In this document: positions 42,371 to 61,309 of the stretch, piece by piece
Position numbering within the stretch: position 1 is the first letter of the stretch
How the letters are laid out: every line of letters begins with the position of its first letter
Origin: Tetradesmus obliquus
Taxonomy: Eukaryota > Chlorophyta > Chlorophyceae > Sphaeropleales > Scenedesmaceae
Direction: 5' to 3'
Length of the DNA: 64,000 nt
NCBI GenBank assembly: GCA_030272155.1
Contig: CP126200.1
Span: forward strand, 5,468,001-5,532,000
Position numbers and translations under genes: made by a program
Notes under the pieces: generated by a model
Seen by the model: the letters and a program-made list of their open reading frames with translations, nothing else
What the model was told of the DNA's origin: nothing
The model's database searches: none

Positions 42371-44027
42371 GCTGCCGGGGGTGATGCCGTGCCCGGTGAC
42401 TGTCAGCTCCAGCTTGCTGGAATGCACATAATAGTTTTCTTGTTCTTCTGTCGCTAGACCGTGTGCGTGGCTTTTACTGGATAGGGCTACTATGGAGCAT
42501 CCTGGGCAGCAGTTCTCAACTATTCCTTTGATCTATATAAGACCGCTCGAAAAAGATGCAACCATGGTGAAATAACATTTTTGCTGGATGCGACGACGGC
42601 AGGTGAATGTTTGGGCCCACCCACCGCAGGTTATATTTGGGGTACTGCTTCAAGTTCGAGCCGCAGCCGGTGTATCAACAGCCATCACAAACCAATAGGA
42701 TCCATCGAACATACATGTATTTATCAATGGCGGCGCGGAGTGCCACTTCGCTCACCAAGCAACCCGCCAAATCTGCCCGCTGCTGGGCACTTTGCACTGC
42801 ACTAAGGAGATGTGACGTCCATCTTTGCTCGTTCAAAGCTCCCATACACGTACTCGATTTGCACATGTGCGGAATAGGAACCTGCGACACTGGAAGTGGA
42901 ACAGGTCCCACAGCCAGCTGGCGCCAGCATGCTGACTGCACATGCATGGCATATGCCAGGTGCACATGCCATGATGCCATGAGGCTCAAGGCTGAGCATC
43001 CACTGGAGCAAGCTGGCAGCTTGCTGCAGCAGCCACTGCACGACGACAATCACAGACAATCGCAAAGTGGACAACGAAGGAACTTCCCAAAGTCGGCTGG
43101 CTAAGCGCACATGACTACATTCCCAGTATGCGGTCACTGCAGCATGCTGCAAGTCTGTGTGGCAGGCACGCTGCTGATAGCACAAATGCTGGCTGCTGGC
43201 TTCAGCAGGCCAAGCAGGTGGCCACAGCCGGTTTGGCTTCGTCTGCTCACGTGTGGTTCAGCCTCATGTCAGCTGCAGTGTACATGCAGCCCTTGAATCT
43301 TTTGACAGAACAGAACGATTGGTGTGTTTACACGACGGGAACACAGCCCGTTCTTTTGAGCCAGTGACAGGCTCATCGGGCAACCACCTAATCCAACACC
43401 CTGCACTACACTTAGGAGCTGACCCGTCATGCCAGCATGATGGCACCATCAGCAACAGCAGGCTGCGCAACACACCATGGCCATGGCATATGCCAGCTGG
43501 GCAAAAGAGAATATAAACAGTGGGAACAACTTGCAGCCACTGCTCACCCGTTGCACACACACACAGCACAGCGTACACAGCAGATGTACAATGTGTCTTC
43601 AGCAGCGCAAATGGCAACTGGCCATGGAGTAGGGCATGGCGTATGCCACAGGCTCCAGAGGCAATGCACCCCAGGTGGAAACATCCTGCCTGGCTTAGCG
43701 GCCACCGCCAGGCGGGCCGCCTGGCCATCTAGGCGAGCCAGCAACACGATTATGATACAAGCTGCAGCAGCAGCAACAGTACACGCAGAGGCGTTGCTCT
43801 GCTGCTGCGATGAGGCCAGGAAACATGGGCGTGCTAGCCGATTCTGCTGCGCACCGCATGCTGCGCAGCATATGCACAGCTGAAGCCGTACGCTGCTGTG
43901 ACATGACATTGTCATCGCGCAACATCGTGTCACTCATTGGCCAGCAGCAGCCAACATCTAATGCGCCCTGCTCACGCACCAGCCCACTGCTCCCACACAG
44001 CACACAGCGCCGCCCTCTATGGAACCG
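42371..44027. other. DUF2156 gene 5' flank / Rab 3' flank
   Basis: No gene recognised in 1.66 kb. The 160 bases upstream of the DUF2156 start are AT-rich. A TATAAAC string lies at 43512-43518 on plus. Confidence 0.4.
42534..42540 (-). promoter_or_regulatory. Candidate TATA box for the DUF2156 gene
   Basis: The minus strand reads TTATATAG here, about 165 bp upstream of the chosen ATG in a locally AT-rich stretch. The same bases read TATATAA on the plus strand, so direction is ambiguous. Confidence 0.35.
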
Positions 44028-44948
44028 TCAGCAGCTGCAGCTGACTGAGTAGCCGGCACCTGCAGCTGCAGGCGCTGCCAGGTTGATGCTGCGGCTGCCG
44101 TGCTGCAGCAGCTGCTGCTGCTCCTCCTCCTCCGCCTCTGCCAGCAGCTCCGGCGTGTCTAGAATGCGCAGCACCAGCTCCTCAAAGGCCACCCCCACGG
44201 CAATGTTCTGCTTCGCGGACGCCTCCACAAACAGGCAGCCGTGGCGCTGCGCAAAGTCGGCGCCCTCCTGCCAGCTGACCTGGCGCGACGCATGCTGATG
44301 CAGCGGCAGCAGCAGCAGCAGCAGCAACAGGCAAGCAAGGAAGTCGGTGCAATGTGAAACGCAGCATCGTGATGGTGTCACCTACAATATGCTGCACATC
44401 TTTATATGCAGTCAACCCGGCACCAACACATGTAGACATGGCAACTGCAATACAACCTAGCAGTTCCTGCAAAAAAGCAGGCCCTGGATGGTCAAGCTTA
44501 ATCAAGCCTGCACAGCAGCAGCGGCAGCGGCAGCAGCAGCAGCAGCAGGAGCGCTCACCGCGTCCACCTTGTTGGCCACCACCATGCGCGCCACGTGCGG
44601 GTGCGGCGCGTAGCTGTCCAGCTCAGCCATCCAGCTGGAGCCCAGGCTGGCCAGCGTCTCGCGCCGCGTGACGTCATACACTGCAGCCAGCAGTTACAGC
44701 AGGCGGCAGTTACAGCAGGTGCAGGAGAGCTGCAGGGTGAGCTGGTGGTGCAGCCCTGCTGCTGCCAGTTGCTATGGTCCAAGCCAGCGAGGCAGCTGGG
44801 GCATGCTATAGGCGCAGCAGATGCAGCAAGCTGCTGCAGCTGGTTCTCACCGAAGATGATGCCCTTGGCCCCGCGGTAGAAGGTGCTGGTCAGCGCGCGG
44901 AAGCGCTCCTGGCCGGCAGTGTCCCAGATGGTGCACTTGACCTGCGCA

Positions 44949-44998
<50 letters not shown>

Positions 44999-46569
44999 GG
45001 TGGGACAGACGGAGCTGTGTGGTGGTGACACAGGACCTGCCTGCAATGTGAGCAAGCCGATGCTGCGTGCTGTAGAGTTCTGTTTAGGGTTTAGTTCTGC
45101 TTTGATGTTGCTGGCATACCCGCTGCTGCTGGTGCCACTAGTACAGCACGGCTGCTGCTGCTGCTGCTGGCCCCCAGGCAGCCCACCTGCAGGTCATGCA
45201 CCAGCATGCGCTTCACGCAAAAGTCCACGCCTGCAGCAGCAGCAGCAGCAGCAGCAGGCCAGGAGACAGGGGGCAACTTGAGATATGCGAGTATGAGCAG
45301 CTGCACATGCGCCTCATGCCCTGCTGCCTAGTGGCATCTGGCAGCTTGCGCTGCGAGGCCAAGCAGGCACTGCATGCTCCCGCTGCTGAGTGCTAGTGCT
45401 GCCTACTGCTGCTGGGCACGCTGCAGGTGCTAGTCTGCTCCAGCTGCATGTCCCCGACCCCTGCAAGATGCTGCAAGCTTGTGCGCAACGCCAAGCGCCC
45501 AGCAGCTGCAACAGAGCCACGTTAAGTGTGCTCAGAGCCCAAGGCTAGGAGCAGCACTGCCATTGCTGCAGGCAGGCCCATACACAGCGTGCCGCTGCAA
45601 TGCTTGCCCAGCTCAGGCCGTGCATGGCAGCTGCTGATGTGGCGCTGCTGATGTGGCGCTGCTGATGTGGCGCTGCTGGTGTCAGCAGCCCCCCAGCTCA
45701 CCCACTGTGGCGGGCAGGTGGTCCTCAAACTTGTCAGCGATAAAGCGCATAACCAGGCAGGTCTTGCCCACGCCGCTGTCGCCCACCAGCAGCACCTGGC
45801 AGGGCCCAGCAACGCAGTACGCGCGCAGTGCCGCGGCAGCCAAGGCAGCAGTGCAGTGAGTGGTGGGGTGCGCCGACACGCAGACTGTTGGGTGTATGGT
45901 GCACTGCGGCATAGATGCTTGCTGTGGCACGGCAAGCTCATAGTTGCTGTTGGTGAGTTGGGCATTAACACAGGTTCAGGGCATGCATTGCCAGCTGCCA
46001 TGCACACCACAACCAGCATCCAGGCTTGCAGGGAGCACCATGGGATGTGGAATGTGGAATGTTGAGCATCAACACGGCACAGGTTCAGGGCATGCATGGC
46101 CAGCTGCCACGCACACCGCAACCCAGCGTGCAGGCTTGCAGGAAGCAGGATGCGCAGCATGTGCTGCCAGTGTGTGCGGCCCGCAGCGCACCTTGAAGGT
46201 GTAGTCTGGCTTCCAGGCTTGCTGCATCAGCGGCAGCGAGCCCTGGCTGCCAGCCTCGCTGCCAGCCTCGCTGCCATCTTCGTCCTCCTCTTCATACTCG
46301 TCCTCGTCAGCATCTGCATCAGCATACTCGCCGCTGCCGCTGCTGCCTAGCTGCTGTGCTTCCGCATCGCCCACAAGCGGTGCTTCTGGTGCAGCGTGTG
46401 CTGCTGTTGCCGCCATGCCAGCATCGCTGTGTGCAGCCGCAGCAGCATTGTCTTGCTCAGCGTCCTGGTGTGTGCTCGTCTGCTGTATTCGTTGGGAGGG
46501 AAGAGAACCCTGTTGGTGGCGCTGCAGTTGCTGCTGCTCCTGTTGGTGCTGCTCCTGCTGCGGCAACAT
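44028..46569 (-). CDS. Rab18/RabC-like small GTPase with long acidic N-terminal extension
   Basis: Six exons: 46569-46192, 45795-45702, 45230-45187, 44941-44851, 44680-44559 and 44279-44028, all phases agreeing, 326 residues. The GTPase part has GDSGVGKT (G1), TVGVDFCVK (effector region), [10 protein letters not shown] (G3), NKVD (G4), EASAK (G5) and a C-terminal CSC, the dual geranylgeranylation type. [20 protein letters not shown] and [12 protein letters not shown] point to Rab18/RabC, linked to endoplasmic reticulum and lipid droplets in other eukaryotes. Ordinary Rabs are about 200 residues. Here about 125 residues precede the G domain: a Gln/Ala-rich part, then an Asp/Glu run ([20 protein letters not shown]), joined in phase at PDYTFK. 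That splice (46192 to 45795) is the main thing to test. The ATG at 46569 is the first in the frame. Confidence 0.85.
44952..44996. repeat. (CAG)15 array at a Rab-gene 3' splice site
   Basis: Fifteen CAG triplets (CTG on the coding strand) lie about ten bases from the acceptor of the exon starting at 44941. Confidence 0.95.
45634..45675. repeat. 14-bp minisatellite, three copies
   Basis: Three perfect copies of CTGATGTGGCGCTG in the Rab gene's second intron, just inside the donor that follows the G1 exon. Confidence 0.9.
45971..46140. repeat. 109-bp tandem duplication inside Rab intron 1
   Basis: Segments 45971-46030 and 46080-46140 match over about 60 bp with a handful of changes. Unlike the others, this duplication does not include a splice junction. 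Confidence 0.85.
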
Positions 46570-47267
46570 GCTAGGGGCGCCAGCTGCGCTGCATGAGCCC
46601 CCCTTCAAAAGTGAGGCAACATTACACTGCACACCAACACTAGAGTGTTACTAGTAAGCACATCTGGTCACTGTAGGCGTGTGAACTGTATGAGCATTGG
46701 ATGTACTTGCGACACAAGTGCTGCTTGTCGAAACGCCGCAAAGAGATCAAAGAGTCTCTGATAAAGCTCGTTGACGCTGAAACGACAGCAAATGAAGCGG
46801 ATACATCAAAGGAGCTGGGTGTGCAGTGTCACTCGGATGCTGGTGTCAGAGTCCACATGCAAGCACACCGATCAACACAAACACAGTGTACAAAATAGCA
46901 GCTTAAAATGATTGCCGAGTTGATCTGCCGTGGGTGACTGTGATGTTACTGGGGGTGTTCGAATTCAAGAGAAGCGCGAACCACTCACAGACCGCTCAGT
47001 AAGACAGCCCCTCACGGAGCACTCTGACCATTTGCAGAGGTATTATTGACTGCTGTGGCATTTCATACGGGCCAACCTTTCTGCTGTGAAGTCATAGCAC
47101 CTTTTCCGCGTGATCAGCACCGCTACCATCCACACTTCGTTGTAAATACAAGCTCACTAAACCACGTCTGAAGCAGCAGTTCGCTCTCAGACACACACAG
47201 CAAGCCAAGGGACAGGAGACAAGAAGAGGCCGTTTGGAACTGGAGACAAGCTTGGCGCCTAGCTAGC
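46570..47267. promoter_or_regulatory. Shared divergent promoter region, Rab18-like and DDM1-like genes
   Basis: A 698-bp AT-richer interval lies between two start codons facing away from each other. A 65-codon open frame at 46701-46898 (plus) has a plausible composition (SKRRKEIKESLIKLVDAE) but no recognised relative. No clear TATA box was seen. Confidence 0.5.
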
Positions 47268-53499
<6,232 letters not shown>

Positions 53500-55215
53500 G
53501 CGTGGCATCACCTGCAGCTGCTGAAAACGCAGCAGCAACAGCAGCATCAACAGGTGGCCGACTTAGTCAGGTACCTAGTCGAGAAGCAGACCAGCGGTGT
53601 ATAAGCTGGCAGCAGGCAGCAAAGTAGTTTCAGCACGGCTGTGGCTGTGAGTGCCGGTGCATGTGGAGTCGCTGTTGAGACATGATATGCTTGGGCGGCA
53701 GCGACTGAGAGATGTTGATGCTAGCCGGTGCTGTAGGCATAGCAGTGTCTGCACCCCAGCATGCTGGGGGCCGTATTGATGGTGCTGCAGGCATAGTAAT
53801 GTTTGCCACTTGCACTGTGTGTTGTACTGTAGTCAGGGTCTGAAGATGTTGGATGGTGCAAGGGAAGGCACATGGCGCTGATTTCTCACTATTTAGCACA
53901 GTAGAATGGTTGTGTCGGGTAGCACGGCAGTGCGTGACGCTAGCCGTGCAGCGGCAGGCAGCAGAGGGCGGCATGTATGGTGCTGCACATGCATGTGTGC
54001 ATGACTCAGCACCACCGCCTGGGGCCGTATGTTCAGATACTGCAGGGCGCATTATGAATAATAGTGTTTGCGTATCATGTCAGCTCTCCCATGGCTGTGC
54101 TTTGTCAAGATGTGTCAGGCAACCATGCTTGAGATCACCAGCTTGAGCGTAACAAACATGTTTGGATACCAGTGTAACAACTGGCCATATCCTGGTGTTG
54201 TGGAATCCAGTGGTTGCGCCTGTCACTGGCTGGAAAAAGGGCAGTGTACCTGTTGTTGGCAGTGCTCTCATTGTGTGTAACACTTGGACAACGAATTACG
54301 GTTAGGGTTGGCACTGCAGGCAGCATGGTCACGTGCTTGTTGGCGAGCACAGCAGTAATTCAAAGAGCGATTCGAGGGTTTGAACATGGACATAGTTGTG
54401 CAAGGTACGTGTGTGTCAAATGGGCAGGTGTGCCTGGCCCTTCTTTTACCTTTCAAACATTGCTTTCGGGGGACCACTTCTTGCCATGTGAGTGCGCATT
54501 ATGTTGCATGATGCTCATGCTTGTAATGAATGCAATTCGGCAACTTTCTTTATATTGCAAGCTTTGTACTGTCTCGCAAAATGACAGCATGCGGTGTGCA
54601 GCCGCACTGCTACATACACCAACGTGCCGAGAACTACCAAATGTTTGTGGTCACCGTTTGCACTGGGCATACACATGAGCACCGAGGGTACCAATGCAGT
54701 GCCTGGCATGCAAGCAATCCTGAGCTGTCAACGTCTTCCTGCGAAGCCCGGCCCGCCTGCAACATGTTGGGGTTATCGATCAGCGTTTGTTAAATGTCAA
54801 GCCAACAAGAGTCTCAGAAGTTACGTGACGATCGAAGGGTTCTGCGCACCAGGTTCGGGCAATTCAAAAACGTCTGGAGGCCAGCAACACACTAAGCTTC
54901 AACAACCGGAGATCTGTGCAAAGTAGCACATATAGAAGTTACTCACGGGTTAGCGACCCTTGGGAAGCACTCCTGCAAGGTGCCGGCCTAGGCGCCACAC
55001 GCCCACGGAGCATGTGCTTAAAGCACAGGCAGACATACCTACTTACATTTAGACATACAGACTGAGCCGATAGATTCATATGCACTTTACTTTTCTGATT
55101 CTGACAAACCAGCGTGCAGCCTACTGCACCAGCTGGATACCAGTTCTTGTGCAAACCTAGGAACGTCCACTAGGGCCGGCTAGCATCGAAAGCAGGCAGG
55201 AAATCGGCCAGAACT
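53500..55215. other. DDM1 3' flank / glycosyltransferase 5' flank
   Basis: No gene recognised in 1.7 kb. The second half (about 54050-55200) is AT-richer and probably includes the promoter of the next gene. Three weakly similar blocks near 53715, 53770 and 54020 suggest an old local duplication. Confidence 0.4.
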
Positions 55216-57580
55216 ATGTACTTCAAACACCATGGCACAAGTTCAAGATGTAGGTTCGTGCTGTTCAGTGCAGCAGCGAGCCTGCTGCTGCTCACACAAG
55301 CAGTCCATGCAAGGCGGCCCAAGATCACAGGCTTAGCTGGTGCAGAGCTGCTGTCTTCAACAAACACCAGACTTCTCTCGTCCACCCCCACAAGCAGCGT
55401 CGTGCTGAACAGCTCGGTGGTGCAGCCTGGAGCTGCTGCAGCAGCAGCGGCAGCACAGCAGGCAGCTGCAGCGGCAGCGGTGCAGGAGCTGGCCAGCCAG
55501 TTGCCCAACTTCAGGTTGCGCCAGTCTGACCTGAACGAGGCCTTCCTGCCTAAACTGGTGGGTCGCAGCAGCCCAGGGGCTGTGCAGGCAGTGAGCATGA
55601 TTTTGTAGTGCTGCTGACTCATCAGGCCATGATCAGCGGCTGCAGCATGTCAAGCATGACTCATCGTGCAGTGTGAGCTCACTGTGCAGCGCTTGGGCCG
55701 AGGCAGCCTGCAGCTGTACACAACACACGCTCAACTGCTACTGCTCAAACTGTGCGCATGATGAGTGTGCCTGTACCGGAAGGAGGGCCTGCCTGTGAGC
55801 CATGTGCAGCAGCAGCTGTTTGTTTGCGCACCTGTGCATCTCCCGCACACCCAACAACCATATGCAGTGGGCCTTGTGCCGGCCAGCATCATGCTGGCTA
55901 CAGCAGCAGTCACCACCGCTCAGAGTCTGCTGCACCTGCTGCCTCATGCTGCTGCTGCCGCTGCTGCTGCCGGCAGGTGTACCCCATTGAGCGCGGCAGC
56001 TGTGGCAACTGGATAGAGAGCTATTCAGCGCTGCACAGAGACGTCCTGACAGGCCGCCGGCCGCCGCGCTTCAGCATCTTCCGGCAGCCCCACAACGGCC
56101 TCACCGACAGGCTGGTGTCCAGCGTCAGCGTGTTCCTGCATGCGCTGCTGACCGACAGGGCCTTCCTGTTTGACTGGTCGGGCCAGCACAGCCTGTGGGA
56201 TGCGCTGCGCTCCAGCTTCATCGATTGGCGCTACGACAGAGACAGCCCGCCGGAGCGCGGCGTGACTGCGGAGCAGCAGCTGCTGCTGGACTTCATGGGT
56301 GCCAATGGGCAGGGCGACCACAGGGGCCCTGAGCACGCAGTGTTCTACAAGTGGTCACGGACACGCAGCTGCAGGATGTGGGCAGCAACGCCAGCGTGCT
56401 GATTTGGAGCGTCAACAGGTGGGCGGGTGCACAGTAGCTACTGTGTTGGCATGGCCTATAGGCCATGCCGTGCTGCGCTGCTGTGTGCGTGTCTGCTGTG
56501 GCTAGGCAGCCTGGAGGCGCAGCCTTTCTCCATGCAGTTGCAGCTGATATGGCAAATGCGGCGGCGAGTATGTTGACAACCTGGATCTGCAGCATGCTAT
56601 GACGTGCCATGCCAGCACCCTTGTGAATCTGTGTCACTAGCATGCTCCAAGCACCACGCCTCTCACAGGCTGCTGCTGTGCTGCCCCGCAGAGGCCTTGT
56701 GTGGAAGGCGGCCACCAGCAACGCCCACATCAAGCAGCGCCTGCGCAGCATGGGGCTCAACCCAGTCAACATCTTCGGCTGCCTGTTTGACTTCCTGTAC
56801 CGCCCAATGCCAGCCGCCATGGCCCGTGTGGCGCCGCTGCTGCCGCAGCTGCTGGACCCCAGCATCTTCAAGATCGGCCTGCAGATCCGCACCGGCGACG
56901 AGCACCTGGCTGGTGGCAAGCCGGCCAAGCAGTTTGAGGACGCGATTGAGTGGTTCCACTGCGCCAGGGTGGCGGAACACACCTGGAAGCCGCCGGGCCA
57001 GCAGTCGGTGTGGTTCCTGCTGACCGACTCGCCCGGCATCCGCCGCGGCGCTGCCAGGTACCTTGGCAAGCAGGTGGCCACCCTTGCTGCTGCGCTGTTG
57101 GGTCACACGCTGTATGCGCCAGCCGGCGCCAAGGGCAAGGCCGCAGCGATCCTGGGCCTGGCTGCCGCTGAGACGTGGCTGTTCAGCCTGATGCACGTGC
57201 ATGTGATCAGCCAGCTCAGCGGCTTTGGCCGCATGGGCGCCATGATGGCAGGCGGCTGGGGCCACATCATACAGCTGCCGGCCGGCATGTGGAGCCTGGC
57301 CGGATATGAGGCCAACCTCACATACTTCGCGCGGCCAGGAGACAGCGGGGCTGCCGAGGCGGCCAATGCCACGCAGCGTGCGATGATGGATGCGGGTCAG
57401 TGCACGAGCCCCTCGCAGGCAGCTGAGCCGGCTTTCTGCTGGCCGGAGGACCCGCCTGGGCCGCCGCCGGCCATGGACGCCAGCTCGCCGATGTCGCTCA
57501 AGATGCGGCACATGTGCAGCAAGGCGACGCCCATGCAGGAGGTGGTGATGGCACACACCGGAGCTAGGAGGAGGGGCTGA
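55216..57580 (+). CDS. Fucosyltransferase-like secretory glycosyltransferase, one apparent frameshift
   Basis: Three exons: 55216-55557, 55977-56418 and 56692-57580. The N-terminus (RFVLFSAAASLLLLTQAVHA) is a signal peptide or type II anchor, followed by an Ala-rich stem. Exon 2 has FRQPHNGLTDRLVSSVSVFLHALLTDRAFLFDW; exon 3 has IGLQIRTGDEHLAGG, resembling the donor-binding IxxRxGD motif of GT-B fucosyltransferases, and HVHVISQLSGFGRMGAMM. It probably adds sugar to secreted or wall glycans in the Golgi (inference; the exact family is not certain). Frame is lost in exon 2 at 56350/56351: HAVFYK reads on in one frame, but VVTDTQLQDVGSNASVLIWSVNR continues in another. One extra G after the AA at 56349-56350 would restore phase with exon 3 (442 bases present, 3n+2 required). 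This is either an assembly error or a true lesion. Confidence 0.68.
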
Positions 57581-58622
57581 GCCCTGCAGCTGCTACTAGT
57601 AGGCAGTGTGATTGTACTGCCGCAAATGCGTGTGCCTGGCTTTGCATGTTTGGGGCAGTGCCTGCAGTACATAGTTGGCCTTGGCAGAAGGCGCAAGTAG
57701 CAACTAGAATTGTTGTCGCTCATCTTCTGGCAATTTTTCCATTGTAGATCTCCGGCGCTCTTGCCTGAAACATAACATAGCTGGTGGGCGTTGCTGCGCC
57801 TGCTCAGCTGAGTGGGAGCCTGCTGCTCAACACCAACAGCCCTGCAGCAGCAGCAGGCCTCCGCTGCCTCACTTGATGATTTGCCAATGCACCTGCGTTT
57901 GCTGCAACTTGTGTCAAGCTTAACGCGCCCCGAGGGGCTGCAACATGTGGCTCTGTAGGCTGGGCTTACTGCAGCTTGAGCTGTGGTCAGCCGCACAGCT
58001 TTTTCAACATTACAGTGCCGTCCTGGCACTGGTGCAACTTGGTCCAAAGTTTTACCAAATTGATGTTCATCACGCCCATCGCACAGAGAGCACACTGCTT
58101 GCCACAAAAGCAGCAAGTGCTGACAGTAGGTGCAGCGCAACTCAACCATCGCAGCTTTACCTGGCTGTGCTGGTGCCAGCACTGGAAGAGTCACTCACAG
58201 AGTGGCACTGCACCTACAGAGTGTGCCATTGTCTTGCACAATGTACAACAACATACGTTGCTAAAGTTTGTAGGCTGATTGTGGCTGTCTTGTACCATCA
58301 AAGGATTGCAGCGGAGAGCGTGAAATCGCGCAGCTAATGTGCAGCTGATGAAACGCCTGGCCAGAACCCCCTTTGCCCCTGCTTTGCCGGGTGTCATCAC
58401 TCGATTATCCCGGCTGCGGTGGCAGGTGTCTTGTTCTGCTTGTCGACTAATGCTTTCAACTTGACATGCAATTAAAAATAATCGCACCTCGTTGATATCC
58501 AGCCAGCCTTTCCACAGCTCCCGGACCCCTTTCTAGCCAAGCAGTGCAGCGCCTCATGCGGATGCTTGTTTCGCTCGTCCTTAGTTAGGTTGTTCTATTG
58601 GCAGTGTATTGCGGCCACTAGC
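57581..58622. other. Glycosyltransferase 3' flank / transporter 5' flank
   Basis: No gene recognised. The last about 180 bases, before the transporter start, are AT-rich and likely promoter or 5' leader. Confidence 0.4.
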
Positions 58623-59978
58623 ATGGTCGCGGAAGAAAACATGGCTGCAGCGAGAAGTGATTCGGCCAGCAGCGATCAGGCACGCTGTCAAAGCAAAGTC
58701 AGTATTGTTTCGGAAACTGCTGGGTTGATGTCTCAAGACAAGCGGTTGGAGCGGGTCTACAGGAAGAACAGCAGAATTCTGCTGCCGGTGTACGTGCTGG
58801 TGCGTGATGGCTTCCGCTTGTGAAAATCACATCACGCCATTTGATTGTATTATTCAATGATGCGCTGCACGAAAGTGTGCTGTACCCGCTCCTGGTTCTG
58901 TACTCATCTATTGGCCAGCAGCAACTGGGCCCACACTAGCACCTGCTGTGCAGCCGCACAGATGCTGCAGCCAGGCTCACATGGCTCCAGCTCACCCCGT
59001 GTGCCTGCCTCCTGCCTTGCAGTGCATCATATTCAGCCACATCGACCGCACCAACTTGGCGTTTGCAGCGCTCAGCATGAACAGGGACCTGGGCTTCAAC
59101 ACAGCAGTGTGAGTGCAGCAGCCATCCAGCCCAGCAGCACACATGCCCGGGCCAGCAGTGATGTGCTTCAAGCAAGTTGCCATGTAGCAGCACGCATAGC
59201 AGGACAGGAGCAGCATGCTTGGCAACTTGACCGCAGCCCGCTGCAGCGCACTGCAGGCCCAGCAGGCCCATAGTGGCCAGGCACAACCCTAAACCCTGGC
59301 CAGGGCAGCTGTGCAATGCTGCACAGCTGACAGGCAACCCCGCAGCGGCCATCCAGTCACAGCAGCAGCAGCGACAGGCCATGACGCCACTGGCAGCATT
59401 TACCGTCGCCGTTAGCAGCGTCTGACCTTGCATGGGCTGCTGCCGCTGCTGCTGCTGCTGTGCGTTGCTGCAGGTATGGGCTGGGCTCTGCGCTGTTCTT
59501 CCCGACCTTCTGCGCCTTCCAGGTGAGGCGCTGCTGCTGCTGCTGCTGCCACTTGACATGCTGCATCATGCCCGCACAGCACACAGGCAACAGCAGTGCA
59601 AGCATACAGGGCTGCACCCACTGCAGGTGGGTGAGTGAGCTGCTGCGGTGTCTGCCGTGGAGTCTTGGTTCCTTTGCGTTGATTACTGCTGCCCTATGTG
59701 GCTCACATTCTCACATGCCTGCTGCGGTTGCTGCTGCGGTTGCTGCTGCTGCTGCGCAGGTGCCGTCCAACTTTGTGATGCTGCGTGTGGGCGTGCGCGT
59801 GTGGCTGGCCTTCCTGCTGGTGGCATGGGGGTGAGCGGCGCAGCAGCAGCAGCAGCAGCAGCAGCGGCGGCGGCAGCAATGCGTGCTGAGCAGCTGTGGG
59901 CCACTCGGGATGTCGTGGATGCTGCATGCGCCCCGTCTGCTGCCCTCCTAGGCCTTGGCTTGACCAGATATTCAGCGC

Positions 59979-60038
<60 letters not shown>

Positions 60039-60953
60039 CAGGGTGGTGGCCTCCTGCTTTGCGCTGATCCACAACGTGACCAGCTTCTTCGTGCTGCGGC
60101 TGCTGCTGGGCCTGTTTGAGGCTGGAGCCACGCCAGCCATGTGGTACTCGCTCTCACAGTTCTACCCGCAGGAGAGGTGACGCGGCGCGGCTGCTGGGGC
60201 AGCGGTGCTGGCAGCAGCAGCAGCAGCAGCGGCAGCAGCATGTGCTCAGCCGGTGGTGCCTTGGTGTTGTGCTGCGCTGATGTGTCGGCTGGGGGGTGGC
60301 ATGTGTGCATCTGTGCAAAGTGCTTTCAGCTGTCAGGCCCATGTGCACGACCATGCCTTTTCTTGCTGTCAGGTGGCGGCAGATGCTTGCACACAGCACA
60401 TCGCATGTGGCTGCACCCAGCACACCACTGCAACCACTCCTTGCTGCTGCTGTCGTTGCTGCTGTCCTGCTGCTGCTGCTGCCGTGTCTCTGCCCTGGCT
60501 GCGTCAGGATCATCAAGCCGTACAGCTTCCTGTCCATGGGCATCCTGCTGGCCAATGTGCTGGGGGCGCCCCTGGCGGCTGGCTTCCTGGCCATGGACGG
60601 CATCGGAGGTGGGGGGGGGGGGGGGGGGGCTAGTGGGATTGTGGGCGACGGGGTTTGGGGGGCCTAGTTTGGCAGCTGACTGGCCATTGACAGCATCGGT
60701 GGTGAGGGGTGGGGGGGTGGGGGCTAGTGGGGTGGGGGGCGGCGGGGTGTGGAGGGGCTGGTTGGGCAGCTGGCTGGCCATGGACAGCATCTGTGGTGAG
60801 AGGCCTGGGGAGGGGGGTGGAGGCAGGCGAAGCCCTAGGCTGCCGCTGTGGCTTGTCGACCATGCGGCTTACTACAGCTGCAGGTGTTGCAAGTGCACTG
60901 CATGGATGGCATGCATGCTGACAACACCTGCCTCAAGCTTTCACTGCCATCCC

Positions 60954-60992
<39 letters not shown>

Positions 60993-61267
60993 GCTGCGTG
61001 GCTGGCAGTGGCTGTTCATGCTTGAGGGCTTGCCCCCGGTGCTGCTGGGGCTGCTGGTGCTGCTGCTGGTGCCCAACAGGGTCAGCGAGGCGCGCTGGCT
61101 CACAGCAGAAGACAAGGAGGTGCTGGCGGCTGACGTGAGCGCGGGGCTGGGGGGGGGGGGGGGTAAGCAGCCGAGGCAGCAGCAGCAGCAGCAGAGGCAG
61201 CAGCAGCAGCAGCAGCAGCAGAGGACAAGGAGGTACTGGCGGCTGACGTGAGTGCGGGGGGGGGGGG

Positions 61268-61309
<42 letters not shown>

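Noticed and set aside
46701..46898. A 65-codon frame between Rab and DDM1
   Set aside because: The composition is plausible, but there is no homolog, no clear splice context, and it lies in the likely shared promoter. It is mentioned only in the promoter entry.
59683..60140. Poly-Ala, poly-Gln and poly-Leu frames around CTG arrays
   Set aside because: All three frames of a CTG repeat stay open on both strands, so these are repeat artefacts within transporter introns.
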